A stretch of 64,000 nt of DNA from Plectosphaerella cucumerina (GCA_020746995.1 JAGPXD010000006.1:1860001-1924000), one strand, 5' to 3'. Counted from the stretch's first letter, positions 33,757 to 46,340 are shown. The notes: a model not told the origin generated them from the letters alone. A program made the numbers and translations.

Positions 33757-34396
33757 CGTGTCTTAGGTTGTTAATTGTGAAGATGTAGGTAGGTTTGTGG
33801 TTCCGGCACGTGGCCGGATTTGCCGCCCCGAACAGAGCAGGCAGGCCGGTTGCTCTGCCAGGCTCCTGGATGAAATGTCGATGAAGATGTGAAGCAAGAG
33901 ACGGCCCGGCCCTTCTTATCAATCGCCGCGTCCCTGCCGCAGGGAGCGAGGGATGAAGTGGCAAAGGGAGGAGGCGGGAAAGTTTCACTCGTCTGTTGCT
34001 CAGGTTGCGATAATCAGTGGCCGGGTCAAGCGAGCGTGGAATGGAGGTCGGCCGGAGAGACAATAGGGAGGGAACGGAGCAATTGATGTTGAAAGTCGAG
34101 AGGTTCCCGCGTCCCGCTGCGGCCGACGGGAGGTGACGTAAACGTGGGAAAGTTTCCCGGGTTACCCGCTAAAAGCGGCGGCGACCGGCCTCGGGGCGCC
34201 GTAGCTACGGGAGGCGCGCGACAACGCCGGGCCATGGCCTGGAACGCCAACGTGTATGATGCGTGCTTTTGGCGGCGTCATCACATGCCGCTGCGTGGAA
34301 GCGCGCGACGGAACATGGCAAGGAGGCTTGATGATCTACAGTAAAGGAGGGGATTGATAGGTGCGTTGAGGGGTGCTACGTGCCTACTGCTACTAT
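33757..34396. other. Intergenic, esterase promoter and CAS1 3' end
   Basis: About 640 bp; no gene, repeat or RNA recognised. Both flanking genes are on the minus strand, so it holds the esterase promoter and the 3' end of the Cas1-like gene. Confidence 0.5.
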
Positions 34397-36992
34397 TCAA
34401 ACACACGACGCGAACTCCGTCCCCTTGCCCTTTTCCTCAGCTTCGGTGGCGAGGAGGTCGGTGATCTGCCGCGTCGCGCTGCGGCACTTGATGCTTGACC
34501 AGAGGAGGATGATCAGCAGGATGGTGGTCTGCGAGTTCTCCAAGAGCGGGCCGAGCCGCGGGAGTGCGAGGAACCGCGCCGAGGCGATGCGCAGGATGGT
34601 GGTTCCGTCTCCGGCGAGCCAGATGTGGTGGTGCAGCAGGGACGTCTCGAGGGAGATGCGGCCGAGCGCGATGGCGCCGACAGAGTGGGTTTCGCGAAGC
34701 GTCTTGTGGCAGTTGCGTAGGATGATGGCCGCGAGGGCGAACCAGGGGCCTGTAAAGGGGTGGTAGGCGTCGTAGGCTGCGTTGGACCCCGAGGACATGA
34801 AGGCGATGAGGAACAACAAGGAGAGAATCGTGGCAGAGAAGATGTAGGTCATGGTCTTGACCGGGATGGAGTCTTCTTCGGGTTCGAGGACGCTTTGAAT
34901 CATGAGGTCTAATGTCGCATCGGCGCCGGAGACTATACTGCCATCGGCAGTAGACTTGCCCGTGGCGACCCTGTGGGCGATGGCAGCTGTGGCCATGCCG
35001 AAATAGGGGACCAGTTGGTCCATGGCTAGGTTGTACTGGACGGTCTCCAGGTCCCATACGATTCCGAGACCCTTTTCGAGTGCCAAGAGCACGCCACCAA
35101 GCACGCCTCGGGTGTCGATGATGAAGGTTGTTGCAACGGCGGCAACGGCAATCTTTGACAGAACTCCGGAAAGACTCGTGTTGACTTGCTCCATCGTCGA
35201 CAGCGTCAGGTACGCGACCAGAAACCAGAAGCTCGCAAGGGGGCAGAAATAGTACAGCGTCCACGGCCTGTTCATCGTGTACACAAGAATGATGCTGAGG
35301 AGGTTGAGTCGGACGAGAACATGGACTACCCTGCGGAGAGAGTAGTCCCTCGTCTGAAGAAAGAAGCTCGTGTGGCCGTAGGAGAAGAGAAAGATGAATA
35401 TCGACGTGCACAGTCTGAAGACTTTGTACCAAGCCGACGAGTGTGAGGCCCCGTGGAAGCTGTATAGGAGAGCAAAGGCCTGCATCCAGCCTCTCCACTC
35501 GTCCGACTGCGTCCTGCTGAGGAAGTTCTCGGGCCTGGAGGTATGTTTTTCGGTAGTCTTGGTCGTGTCGTGGCACAAGGAGAAGATGAAGAGGCTGTAA
35601 ATTGCCGAGACCGAGAGTAGGAGCCTTTCCAGACTAAAGTCCTTCTGTTGCTTGCTGAACAGATGCGTCCGGTCCGTGAGGTAGCAAGACGCGGACACCA
35701 CCAGTAAACTCGACATAGCGATGATGCCACGCATCATGCGAGGTGGTAGAGATTCCGGTTTTAGGGCAAGCCAAGGCAGTCCCATGACGGCCATGCTGAG
35801 CAGTAGCCTCTGCATCTTTGATGGGTCTGGGTATGGCGTGCAACAGGTAGCCTGACTTGACGCGCCGTGAATGGGAAGGCCGGCATTGCACCGGGCGTTG
35901 AGGAGATTCGTTAGCCGCTGATCAACGACAAGCTGAGAAACGTGGATCCCATCCTCAAGGTATGCGTCCTCGAAACCAGCGGTCATGGCTTCAAACCCCC
36001 AGGGAATGTAGGACTGGTCGATGGCGTCCGAGTTTCTGAGGTTCCAGTTCATCCTGCTGATCTTCTCGGGGTTCATTATCAGCTTCATGGCGTAGGAGAG
36101 GCTCTCCCAGTTTGGCGAGAGAACGGGTATCAAGAAGACAGAGTTCGAAATCTCATCGGAGGGCATGCTGGAAGCAGGCCTAGCCATGGCAGTGACCTGC
36201 CGCTTCGGCAGCATTGTCATCTCGTCTATGCTCACACGGAGCCATGGCAAGACGGTGTTGATGCCGTCTCCAAATAGCTGTAGATATTCCTCTTCCTCCT
36301 TGAGCACCGGCCACAGGCTTGGGGAGCCCAGAACGATGATCGCCGGAGAGTGTTTGTCCTCCATCCTTGCGAGTGCTTCACTTTCAGGAGTGTCGGGTTG
36401 GTGTCTGAAGTAGGCGAGCTGGCCAAGACGATCAGTTGCGTTGAGCCACGGATCCCAGACAAAGTCGACACGGACGCCGTCGATCGTTTTGGATAGGTCG
36501 ACATATTGGTCCTCGAGAGTGACGTAGTCTTCGTGGGCCTTTCTGCCGATGCTTGGGTCGAGTCGCCGTAGCGCCGCCCAGTAGAGTTGTTGGATGGTCG
36601 AGTCGCCGACGAAAACTATGCGGCGTCCTAGAAGGCATGCTCGCATGGTCTCTTTCTCGAAAAGATTGGTCACGCAGTCTGTCGGCCTCTATGCCGGTGG
36701 CTTCAGTCGGCTTGCATCATCGTGCCAGCGGCCATCGGTAAGGAGACTTCGGCACTTGTAGGGGTCAGACCGGCCTGGCTGGTGTCAATGTCAACTTTTA
36801 ACTGGGTTCCATGGAGTTCGCATTACCAAAGTAAAAGTATTGATAAACTGCCAGAGCAATGACGAGGAAGATGGATGCTCTGGGTACGGTGCGGAACAGA
36901 AAACCTGTCGGTTTTAGAATCGACGCAAGCCGCTGTCGAGCTCTTCGATTCCGAGCCCCAAGTCCGATTCGAAACCGATGGAGTATGTCCAT
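34397..36992 (-). CDS. Cas1-like polysaccharide O-acyltransferase, interrupted by an in-frame TAG
   Basis: Homologue of Cas1, which acetylates cell-surface or capsular polysaccharide in Cryptococcus and exists in most filamentous fungi. Minus-strand exon 1 36992-36827 encodes a basic cytosolic tail and a signal anchor (ASIFLVIALAVYQYFYF). A 52-nt intron (36826-36775) follows. Exon 2 begins GRSDPYKCRSLLTDGRW, the conserved family start. The luminal esterase-like domain has IVFVGDSTIQQ (GDS) and LEDGIHV (DxxH). About ten membrane segments follow to the end, roughly 847 residues in all. At 36691-36689 the frame meets TAG in the text KPPA-stop-RPTDC, where relatives usually have Trp before P-x-x-C. 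A TGG to TAG change would explain it. Translation from downstream would lose the anchor. I call it a real gene that is probably a pseudogene, a null allele, or affected by a sequence error. Confidence 0.82.
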
Positions 36993-37695
36993 GTCGTGTT
37001 GGATTGCTAGGAAGATACTGGAGAGTGGAATAGACTGAATAGCCCAGCGGCCGAACACTCGGGGTGTACCACTCCAGAGGTTCGACCTTTGCTGGCCGGA
37101 GAAGAAAAATTAAAGAACTAGGAATCATCCATTTCAGGTCCTCGAGATATCCGCACCTGCCCCCATGATCCGGCAGCGGAAAGGGAAGGAGTCGTCGTGC
37201 TACCTCCTGCTCGAGGCATCGTCCCCGATTAGTCAGCGCAGCATACATAACGCCCGCCCCTTTTCGACACCCACGACACACTGAGACAGCACCTCAACCA
37301 TCTCACATGCAAAGATCTTCACCGTTCAAATGACGACAAAGCCCACTGACACCTGCGATATCTCGCGCCCGCTGCCTGCGGCCCCCGAATCTCTTAGACC
37401 AGGGCTCTGGCATGGCGCCACACGTCCTCCAAAACATCAGCCGGGCGCCCGCGGGCACCCGATCCATTCGTCGTTCTGAGTGGCCAGCGTCTCACACCAC
37501 CCCGGACTCGCGGCAACGCCAACGCGGCAGTCAGCATATAGAAGGTCGCTTGAATCGGCAATATTGTCGCGTCTTGGCGCCTGACCGTCAGTATAAAGAT
37601 CTGATGCCCTCCGACCAGTTGACAGGGAAATACCACCAGGCAGCTGCTAGGCATCCATCAACATTCGCAATACTCAGGTCGGCTTCCCATTCACC
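36993..37695. other. Divergent promoter CAS1/P450
   Basis: About 700 bp between divergent starts. The CAS1 frame stays open upstream to an ATG at 37058, an alternative start adding 22 residues. No other gene is recognised. Confidence 0.45.
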
Positions 37696-39510
37696 ATGGA
37701 GACGTTGACCACAATGGACACTCCCACGACCATCGGCCTCGCCGCCGCAGCGACAACGGCCGGCGCATACGCCCTCTACCGTCGCCTCCTCCCCAAACCC
37801 ATCCCTGGCATCCCCTACAACCACGCGGCCGTCAATTCCCTCCTCGGTGACATCCCGGCCATGATCCGGGAGAACAGCGACAGCAGCGGCGCCGAATGGA
37901 TCGTGGCCCAGGCCAAGAAGCACCCCGGACCGCTCTGCCAGCTCTTCATGCAGCCCCTGGGCAAGCCCTTCTTGCTGCTGTCCGACTACCGCGAGGCCCA
38001 GGACGTGATGCTGCGCCGCTCCAACGAGTGGGACAGGTCCGACTGGTCCATCGAGATGCTGAGCGGCGTCGGCGCCAGTCACCACATCAACATGAAAGCC
38101 GGCCCAGCGTGGAAGGCCCACCGTCGCCTGCTCCAGGATCTCATGACGCCTGCCTTTTTGCACACCGTGGCTGCGCCCAATATTTATGACAGCGTGCTTG
38201 GTCTCATCCAGTTGTGGGATCTCAAGGCCGAGGCTTCGGGTGGCCGCCCTTTTTCGGCCCTTGACGACATCTACGATGCTGCCATGGACGCCGTCATCTC
38301 TTTCAGCTTTGGTACCGCCTTCCCCCACCGTGCAGTCCAGACGCAGCTCAAGTCACTCAAGGATGGTGGCGAGGAAGTTCTGGAAAAGGCGCGCGAGGGG
38401 GCTATTGACGGCTATCCGATCTACTTCCCTCGTGCAGCGATCCACGAGACGATACAGGCAACTTACAAAGCGTCCAAGTCCATCGGAGAGGTCCTGGAAT
38501 TCCCGAGAGCCCGGTTCGGATGGTACTGGAAGAAGTTTGTGACAGCAGAGAGAGAGGCGACGCGGATTCGGCATACATACATCCGAGAGCAGGTGGATGC
38601 GGGTGTCGAGCGACTACAGGCTCGGTCGCATGATGAAGCTGGCGGAGAGGACTGGGTCAGGTCGGCTGTTGACCTGATGCTCGACAGAGAAACAAAGTTT
38701 GCCGCAAAGGAGGGCCGTGATCCAGTCTACTGGTCGCCCACCATGAGGGACGAGGTAAGACCTGCTGCCCCTCTAAACCGAAAGAATACGTTGCTGATGC
38801 CTGACTAGGTTCTCGGTTTCGTTATTGCAGGCCATGACACCACCAGCACAACCATGCTCTGGGGCCTCAAGTATCTGACAGACGCACCAGCCGTCCAGGA
38901 GAAGCTCCGTGCAGCACTGCGAAAAGCCCACGTCGGCGCGGTGGAAGAATCTCGCCTGCCTACAGCCCAAGAGATCACTCATACCACGATACCCTACCTC
39001 GAAGCCGTTATTGAGGAAATCCTGCGCCTGGCGGGCACGCTGCCCATCCTGGAGAGGCAGTGTAACCGGGACACCACGGTCCTGGGTCACTTTGTCCCCA
39101 AGGGCACGACGATGATCATGCTCGGGGTTGGGCCGGGCATCACGGAGCCTGGGCCAGTGGTAGACGAGGCATCTCGCAGCCAGACGTCCCAGGCGGCGGC
39201 CAAGGAGCGCGGCATTCGTGCATGGGAGGTAGAGGGTATGGGCGAGTTCCGGCCGGAGAGGTGGTTGACAGGTGAGCCTGGGGCCGAGACGTTCGACAGC
39301 ACGGCTGGACCGATGCTTTCGTTCGGTAATGGGCTGAGGGGATGCTTTGGACGGCGCCTGGCGTATGTTGAGATGCGCATCATGATCACGCTACTGATTT
39401 GGAGGTTTACGCTGTTGGAGTGTCCGGAGAAGTTGTCTGGGTACGGGGCGATGGACGAGTTGACGCGTAAGCCACGAGACTGCTACGTGCGGTTGGGCAG
39501 AGCCGCCTAA
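37696..39510 (+). CDS. Cytochrome P450 monooxygenase
   Basis: Haem-thiolate monooxygenase, ER-anchored, of unknown substrate. Exon 1 37696-38754 and exon 2 38809-39510 give 586 residues, at the long end for the family. An N-terminal hydrophobic anchor (IGLAAAATTAGAYALY) is followed by a proline hinge (PKPIPGIPYN). The I-helix shows AGHDTTSTT, the K-helix EEILRL (ExxR), the PERF-like region FRPERWL, and the haem loop SFGNGLRGCFGRRLA with the cysteine ligand. The 54-nt intron is phase 0 and lies just before the I-helix. ATG 37714 is an alternative start six codons in. It is divergent from the Cas1-like gene, and a zinc-cluster regulator converges on its 3' end. I cannot assign a CYP family from sequence reading alone. 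Confidence 0.95.
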
Positions 39511-40145
39511 GTAGATCGTGTGGTGTTCTGAATATGAAGTCTAGTCCAAAGTGTTATGCTGCTGCAGATCAAAAGAGGTCGCCCGCATCACCACCATCCT
39601 CTGCGATGCACCCTCATTTCCAGCTCCCATCGCGCAGAAAACAACTGCAAAAAAGCATGGCTGTATTCCCAAGCCAAATTTACACCATCTAGCATTTTCC
39701 AAAAAAGGCAAAAGGGTTCGGAGCCTTTCTGGCTCCTACGTCCCTGTCGTCATTTGAACCCGCAGGCTTTCGTTGACGTGTTTTTTTGGTTAACCAATCG
39801 ATCCTCTCACCAGCCCGTTTGTCCTGAACGCTTTCCACTGCGCCGCCCCGGTGCTGACCTTGGAAAATGGCGAAGGGACGTTGTACATAAGGGATGTGGT
39901 GGATGGGCAGGTGCGGCAGGTGCTGTGGTAGGCGCGGAGGTGGTCCAAGCACGGGCAGGAGCAAGAGCAAGAGCAACACGCGGGGCAGGGCAGGAGCACA
40001 TGATGAAAACGCGTCTGCTTATTTCTTACGCGTGTAGATGACCGTAACGCCTGACTGATATGCACATGGCCCCCTTTTCATGCCGAACATACACCACCCA
40101 ACACCGGACGCCGTACCAACATTTCGTGCACCCACGACAGCATAC
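39511..40145. other. Intergenic, P450 and regulator 3' ends
   Basis: About 630 bp between converging genes. No gene recognised; short frames on the minus strand are Ala/Pro-rich shadows. Confidence 0.5.
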
Positions 40146-41700
40146 CTACAACGGCGGCACCCACCCAAGCTCCTCAATAGGCCACTGAATCCAAAGCCGA
40201 TGCTCCTGGTCCAGCATAGCCCACACCTTCTCAATAAGATGCGTAGCCCACCCCTCAAGCCACCACTGACTCTCCAGTTTCTTGAACAGAATAAGGAAGT
40301 GCGCAAAGATAGCCACAGCCTCCTGACGCACCTCAGGCCCCTGCAGCAGCGGGAGAAACTCCCCCGCAACAGTCCACTTCCATATGAATATATCCCACGG
40401 CTCAAGCTGCGTCGGCCCAAGCGTTCCGATCCCCTGATTGTTCGGCACGCCGCCCATGGCCTCGTCTTCACCCCCGCCGGAACCGACAGAAGGCTGCAGG
40501 AGCAGGCACAGGAAGCGGCGCAGGTGGATGATGGTGTGGTTGTAAATGTCCAACAGGGCCGGGTCGTCGCAGGCCTTGTTGACGGCCGCCTGGAGGTCGC
40601 CGAGGACAGAGTGGTTGGTGGGCACGGGGCTGGTGTGGACGAAAATCCAGCGGTTGCGGCCGTTTGCGAAGATGGCCTGCAGGGGACCGTTGTAGTTGTG
40701 GGGATCGAGGACGCGAATGACGGGCTGGTAGCGGCCGAGGAAGATCCACTGGGGGAAGACGTTCTCGCCGATGATGAGGGAGTTGTCGTCGCGCTTGGGG
40801 CATCCGAGAGCTAGCGGGCCAGGAGTAAGAGGGATGAATAGAGAGAGGGGTGAGGAGGGAAACGTACCAAAATACAGCGTCAGCACCGAGAACAAGTGCA
40901 GATTCTCGCAATTATCATAACTCAAATCGCTCATCGACGGTATAGCAGCCTGGCTCGCAATCTGATGATGCTGCAGCGCCCTCGCCACGTAGAAATCCCG
41001 CCTCTCCGGCCGGTAATGCGCCAGATGCAGCGCCGACACGGCCAGCAGCGCACGCATCACATAATCGCACCCCAGCGCCATGCGCACCGCGTTGGTCCGC
41101 ATCATCTGCCGTACCGCCGGGTCACTCGACAGCGTCGCGTGCGTGAACGTCGTAAAGTTGTGGATGAGCTCGAGGTCGACCATGTTGAGGTCACTGGCGC
41201 CGAGGCCGTCATTCCCGCTGTTGCTGGCGCCGGGGAGGGGGCTTGCGGGGGCCGGGCGGGCGTGAGACTGGAGAAAGTCGCAGGCTACGGCGTGTTTGAC
41301 GCAGTTCCTGCATTGGGGTTTATGCTCATCGCACTGGGGGGGGTGTTAGTTGATGGGGTGAGGAAGGGTGGGATAACCCAAGCGGACAGCAGGCTATGAA
41401 AAAACTCACCTTGATCTTGCGCTTCTTGCACGTCCGACACCCCGTCCGCGACTTTGGATGCGACCGTCTCGACACAGCCGGCAACACCGCCGTTCCGGGC
41501 CCCGCATGCGCCGGCGTCGACGCCGAAGAACCCTCCCTCACAGCCTGGGCGGCAGCGGAAGAAGCAGCATCACCCGGCGAAGTGCCCGCGCCTCCCGGGG
41601 CCGGGGTCGTCGCCCTCGTCCCCGGCGTAAGGGGCGTGCCAGAGACCGAGACCCCGGACGGGTTCGACCGCGCCGTCTCGGCGGGCGATCCGGTGGACAT
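40146..41700 (-). CDS. Zn2Cys6 transcription factor, UPC2-like
   Basis: Nuclear regulator of the class that includes yeast sterol-uptake factor Upc2. Minus-strand exons 41700-41410, 41333-40868 and 40810-40146 give 473 residues. The zinc cluster spans intron 1: SRTGCRTCKKRKIK is in exon 1 and CDEHKPQCRNCVKHAVAC in exon 2, giving C-x2-C-x6-C-x6-C-x2-C-x6-C. It is preceded by a 75-residue disordered Ser/Pro/Ala-rich leader. The C-terminal part has LELIHNFTTFTHATLS and ALLAVSALHLAHYRPER, typical of the UPC2-type regulatory domain. Intron 2 (57 nt, GTACGT...CTAG) is a multiple of three and stop-free, so it can be misread as coding; splicing gives LTLYFALGCPKRDD. Target genes unknown; the neighbouring P450 is an obvious candidate. 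Confidence 0.93.
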
Positions 41701-42991
41701 GGGGGGTGAACGTTTCTGAGAAACAAAGTTATGAGTGAAAGAGAGGGGGAGAAACGAAAGACCAGCACCCGAGGAACCCGACGCGAGTCAAACAGCGTGG
41801 CTCGATTCCCGTACTAGTATTTTTCTAATTGCCCCTTTGTTCGTTCGACAGGGCAAAATAAAGAAATGGCAAGCACCCTAATTCGTACGCGTTGCGTCGT
41901 CACCGTCGCGATGAAGTGTGTGTCCAGGGGTTCGTCGAGGGTTGAGAGGGAAGGAGAGGACGTCGGAGTCGTCGGTCATCTCGGGTTTGTCTCGTGATTC
42001 CGGGGCCCCGATAGCCGCATCCCCGACGACAATTGGCTAGCGCCTCGCCGCACCCGAGCCGCTCTCGGATTTCCGGTCCCACCGTCGCCGCTTCGTCACA
42101 ACGTTTATATCGGACTGACTCGCCCTTGTTCACTGTCGAAACACGTCCTCGGGCCGTTGCCGTCGCACTTCCCCATTCGCAAGGCTGACTTGACGATCGA
42201 CCCCCGGCGGTGCTGCGCCCAGCATGACGAGTCACCGTGTTACACCCCGTCTTGCCGACGCGCGTTCCTCACTTTACATCACATCGTCTGCTGCAACTGC
42301 TACAATGCATCATGGACGGTCGTGCCATTGAACGAGGCTATCTACCAGCCTCGCGGCCTACGGGGGTACTGCGCCTCCCCTTTCCCCCCTTTTCCTCCTC
42401 GGACTATCTCCTGCCGAATCCCTCCGTAGAGAGCCCGAAGATGAAGCCCTCGATAGGTCCTTTCCGTCTCTCCCTCACCATATGACGTCCAATTACGCGC
42501 CAGTAGCGGACGATAGGCGCGAGGCGGGTGGTCAAGGGGCGGCTCGCGAGGATCACATCCTGGCTAACCACAGCCCATAACCCCCGTCCGACCGGCATGC
42601 CGGCACGGAGGTTGCCGACGACCCACGGAGGCTCCAAGGGCTGGCGCGGGAAGATCAGCCCTGGCCGGCTTGGCCAAGCCTCGTCCAACCCGCTCAGAGA
42701 CAAAAAGCATGCGGTCCGCGTACCCCCCTGATCCGTATAACGCCGAAATCAAAATATCTCATCAGTCCGGGGTCGCCTGGCTGACGTAGACGCAGACGCG
42801 AAAGCGAGCAAAAGCAGACGCTGCCGCTGCCACAGCTGCCTCGGCCACTCGCCCCTGGGACCAATCCTCTCTATGAAATCCAAACCAAACGACTTTGCTG
42901 AAGCGCTCATGCTGACTGGATATGATGGTTCGTTTTCCGCTCACTTTCCCCCCGCCCACGTATGGACGCAGGAGGCATGTTGTGCGCTTGC
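41701..42991. other. Intergenic, regulator promoter and CLA4 3' end
   Basis: About 1.3 kb without a supported gene. A B-box-like GGCTCGATTCCCG at about 41800 was checked as a possible tRNA and rejected. Several short frames lack any motif. Confidence 0.5.
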
Positions 42992-45706
42992 TTATTTCGC
43001 GCCCTTCTTGAAAGCGAGGAGCTCTGACAGGCTGCCCAGCGGGCAACCGTGCTTGAGGAAGTCGTGCAGAAGCAGCTCCTCGGCCGAGGCGCGGCTCTTG
43101 ACGTCGACGCACAGGCACACGGACAGGAACGCCTTGAGTTCCTTGCTGAGCTTCTCGGGCTTCTTCAGCCGTGGCGTGCCGTTGGTCGCAATGAGGTATA
43201 GCGCCTTGAGCGGCTCCTCGTTGAGGTACGGCGGCTCCGACTCGATCATCTCGATGGCCATGATGCCCAACGACCAGATGTCCACCTTGGGACCGTACTC
43301 CTTTTGTTTGACCACCTCGGGCGCCATCCAGTACGGAGTGCCGACCATCGTGGCGCGCTTCGACTTGGTCTCCGTGAGCTTGGCGCAGAAGCCGAAATCC
43401 GCTGCGGGGGGTTAGACTTGGTCAAAAAGGGGCAATCGGCGAAAGGAAGCACTCACTAATCTTGACATTGCCGCGAGCGTCCAGGAGAACGTTGTCGCTC
43501 TTGATGTCTCGGTGGATGATGTTCTGCGAGTGCAGGTGCTGGAGGCCTTGGCAGGTCTACACGCAAAAAAGAGTCAGTCATCCATCCCCTTTTTCTGAAA
43601 ATCCCCCACCAAAAAACATACCTCGAGGCAGATGGTGGAGATCTGCTCCTCCGTGATGGAAGGGTTGTTGTCGATGACATCCGTCAGCGCACCGCCCTCC
43701 ATGAACTCCAGCACAAGCCAGAGCTCCGAGTTGTTGTTGCGCAGGAAGGCGTCGAGGAAGTTCACAATGTTGGGATGCCGGCTGTCCTTCATGACCATGA
43801 TCTCGTTGACGATCAGCTCCTTCCTCGGCTGGTGCGCGAGGTCCATCTGCTTGATTGCCACCTGGGCCCGAAGACCCTGGGTGCGCAGGATGTCGCGCGC
43901 AATGGGCGACACGGCCGTCTCCTTGACCTTGGCGACGTAGACGGAGCCTGACGCGCCCTGGCCGATCTTCTTCTGCTTGGAGTACGACAGGTTGGGGTCG
44001 TCCTTGGACACGGCCTCCTTGAGGCGCGCCATGACCTCGTTCTCCGACATGGTCGACATGCGCACGTCCTGCTTACGCTCCTGCGCTGTGGGCTTCGCGG
44101 TGAGCGCCGCCTCGGCCGCCTTGACGCCGTCCGACTGCGCGGGAGGCTGCGCCTTGTTGACGTTGAGGGGCTTGACGGGCGCCGGCAGCCGCGACGGAGG
44201 CTGCTGCTGCTGCTGCGACTGGCCGGGGCCGTTGGGCCTCTGCGACGGGCTGCCGTTGGGGTACCGCTGGGCGCTGGAGCCCTGGGGCTGATCGGGCCTT
44301 GGTGGCCGCTGGGCCTGGGCGGGGTCACGCATCGAAGACGAGCTCTGCTGGGAGGTCATCGGGGGCCTCTGGGGGCCAGCCGACGAGGGGGGCGCGGGAG
44401 CGGGACGCTGGGCGCGAAGTTGAGGGTTGACACCGATGCCACCGCCAGGCTTGGGCGCCGGGGGCGCGGCTCTCGAAGGGTTGTAGCGGTCGGCGGAGGA
44501 GGGGGAGGCGTAGCCGCCGCCGATCTCCTGCTGGGCTAGGGGCACCTTGGTCTTGGGGATAGCCGCGTTGTAAGCCTCAAGGTCGCGGCGGTTAGCCTCC
44601 TCGATGTCGCGCTCACGCTGGCGCTGGGCCTCGAGCTGCCTCCTACGCTGCTCGTCCTGCTCGCGCTCGCGCTGCCTATCACGGGCGTCCTGCTCCATTT
44701 GCATCTGGCGCTGCATCTGCTGTTGCTGCTCCGAGGCCGAGGGCTTTCTGGGGGTGCCCTGTCCCGAAGGCATCGTGTTGTAGCTGGGCTGACGCTGTCC
44801 TTGGCTGCCGCCGCCGGGAGGCATAGGCCGAGGCGGGGCAACGCCAGCGCCACCCGTGTTGTAGCCGAGCTGCTTGTTCTGCTGGCTGCCAGGCGGCGGT
44901 GTCGGGGTCAGGCTGGAGTACTGCTGGGGCTGCTGAGCGCGCTTGGTGAGATCCGAGTAGAAGTCGAGGACCTCGAAGACGGCCTGGGGGTTTCGTTCGT
45001 AATCCTCCTTAGTGATGGCGGACGAGTTGAGCAGCTTGGCCCACTCCGGGGGCAGGCCGACGAAGTCTCCCGACTGGGGATCGAAGCCGACGTGGACAGC
45101 GTGGGAGAAGTTTGTAGGGTTGCTGACGCCGCCCATGCCGGGACAGGCGCCGTAGATGAGGTCGATCCACTCGTACAGGTCATCGTCGCTCTTGACACGA
45201 ATCTGGAGGGTCTTGGTCTGGCCGTCGTCATCGCCGGGGCTGTTGGAGGAGCCTCCCGAGTTGCGCTTGATCTCGAAGATTGTGCCGGCGGCCTCGACGC
45301 GGCCAACGTTGACGACGTCCTTGAGGTAGAGGGTATAGGCGACCTTGCCACCCTCCTGCTTGTGGAAGTCGAGAGACTCCTTGCGAAGGACCAGGAGGCG
45401 CTGCTTCCAGGGGTTGATGAAGTTCTTGCTCTCCTTGACCTGCGCCCATCCCTCCTTCCGGATGGCCAGGCCACCCATGCCGTCGGTCTGATTGGAGTTT
45501 TGGCGGGCGATGGGCAGAGAGATTGTCGAGCCGGTATAGGTCGACGTGGCCGTGCTGCGGATGGGGGAGATGGCCATGTTGGCCATGCTGCCGGGGAGGT
45601 TCGCGTTGGGCGTCAGGGCCAGGCGGGGTCGGTCGGTCGGTGGTCGAGGCGCCGGGCCTGGGTTCATGAACTGACCGGAGGAATAGACGCTACGTTGGTC
45701 AGCCAT
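42992..45706 (-). CDS. CLA4: p21-activated kinase Cla4 (PH-CRIB-kinase)
   Basis: Cdc42/Rac effector Ser/Thr kinase controlling septin organisation, polarity and hyphal growth. Minus-strand exons 45706-43622, 43556-43457 and 43401-42992 give 864 residues. A PH domain (about 82-188, IRKEGWAQVKESKNFINPWK) sets it apart from Ste20. The CRIB motif is SNPTNFSHAVHVGFDPQSG (about 195-213). A long Gln/Pro-rich linker with a charged Arg/Glu helix (about 320-380) follows. The kinase domain holds the glycine loop IGQGASGSVYVAK, AIKQMDL, the catalytic loop IIHRDIKSDN, the DFG motif in TDFGFCAKLTE, and GTPYWMAPE in the activation segment. Introns are 65 and 55 nt and lie inside the kinase domain. Domain order and length match filamentous-fungal Cla4. 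Confidence 0.97.
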
Positions 45707-46340
45707 GATTGTCGATGTGCAGTCGCGCGGACGGCCGCGCGCGGAAAGGCGAGAAAGGGGTCAAGTCGGGGGCAGGCGATTGCCGGGGGGTAGATGGACG
45801 GCGGTCGGTATTCTGCCCGGGGGAGGGGTCCAGCGGACGCGGCAAATGAGGCGTCGCCGACGATGTTTGGAGGGGGAGGAAGGGAGAGAGGGAGATGGGT
45901 GGCGGAAGAGGAGAGAGGGGGAAGAGACAGGAGAGGGGGGACAGGTCTCGTGAGGCTGCGTGTCAAAGCAGTGGTGGATGTACAAGGGGGGAAAGAGCGG
46001 TAGAGCGAGCGATGGCAATCAGAGGTGCATCCGGGACGGGAGGGCATGGACGCTCAAATCAGGAGGTGGTGGTGGCCTTGCCATCAATCCGCCGGCCGGG
46101 TCGGTCAGGTCAGGTCCAGTTGGGTCAGGTTTTGGGGGGTCTGGTGTCAGGGTCGAGCGGCGACGGGACACAGGCGGCGCACCCGCTCAGGAGTCTCCAG
46201 TGAAGCAACCTGGAAGCACCAGCGCTGTGGTGCATCAGCACCAGTGCCAGCGGCGCGCGCCTTGGACCGGGGGCGCGAATCGAAATTAACCCCACTTCGA
46301 GTTGCAGCCCGACTGTGGACTTGACCGACCGACCGCAACC

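Noticed and set aside
34437..35576. A 379-codon minus-strand frame in the CAS1 locus
   Set aside because: Alternative frame of the Cas1-like membrane domain; His/Arg/Pro-rich with no hydrophobic segments.
40811..40867. Reading the regulator gene straight through this 57-nt stop-free interval
   Set aside because: It has a good donor (GTACGT) and CTAG acceptor, and its translation is Pro/Ser/Leu filler absent from the flanking conserved text, so it is an intron.
41790..41825. Possible tRNA (GGCTCGATTCCCG resembles a B box, followed by a T run)
   Set aside because: The T-stem halves do not pair, no A box or acceptor stem can be drawn at the right distance, and the loop lacks the invariant T54.
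44699..45793. A 364-codon plus-strand frame
   Set aside because: Antisense to the CLA4 linker, CRIB and PH region, which are certain.
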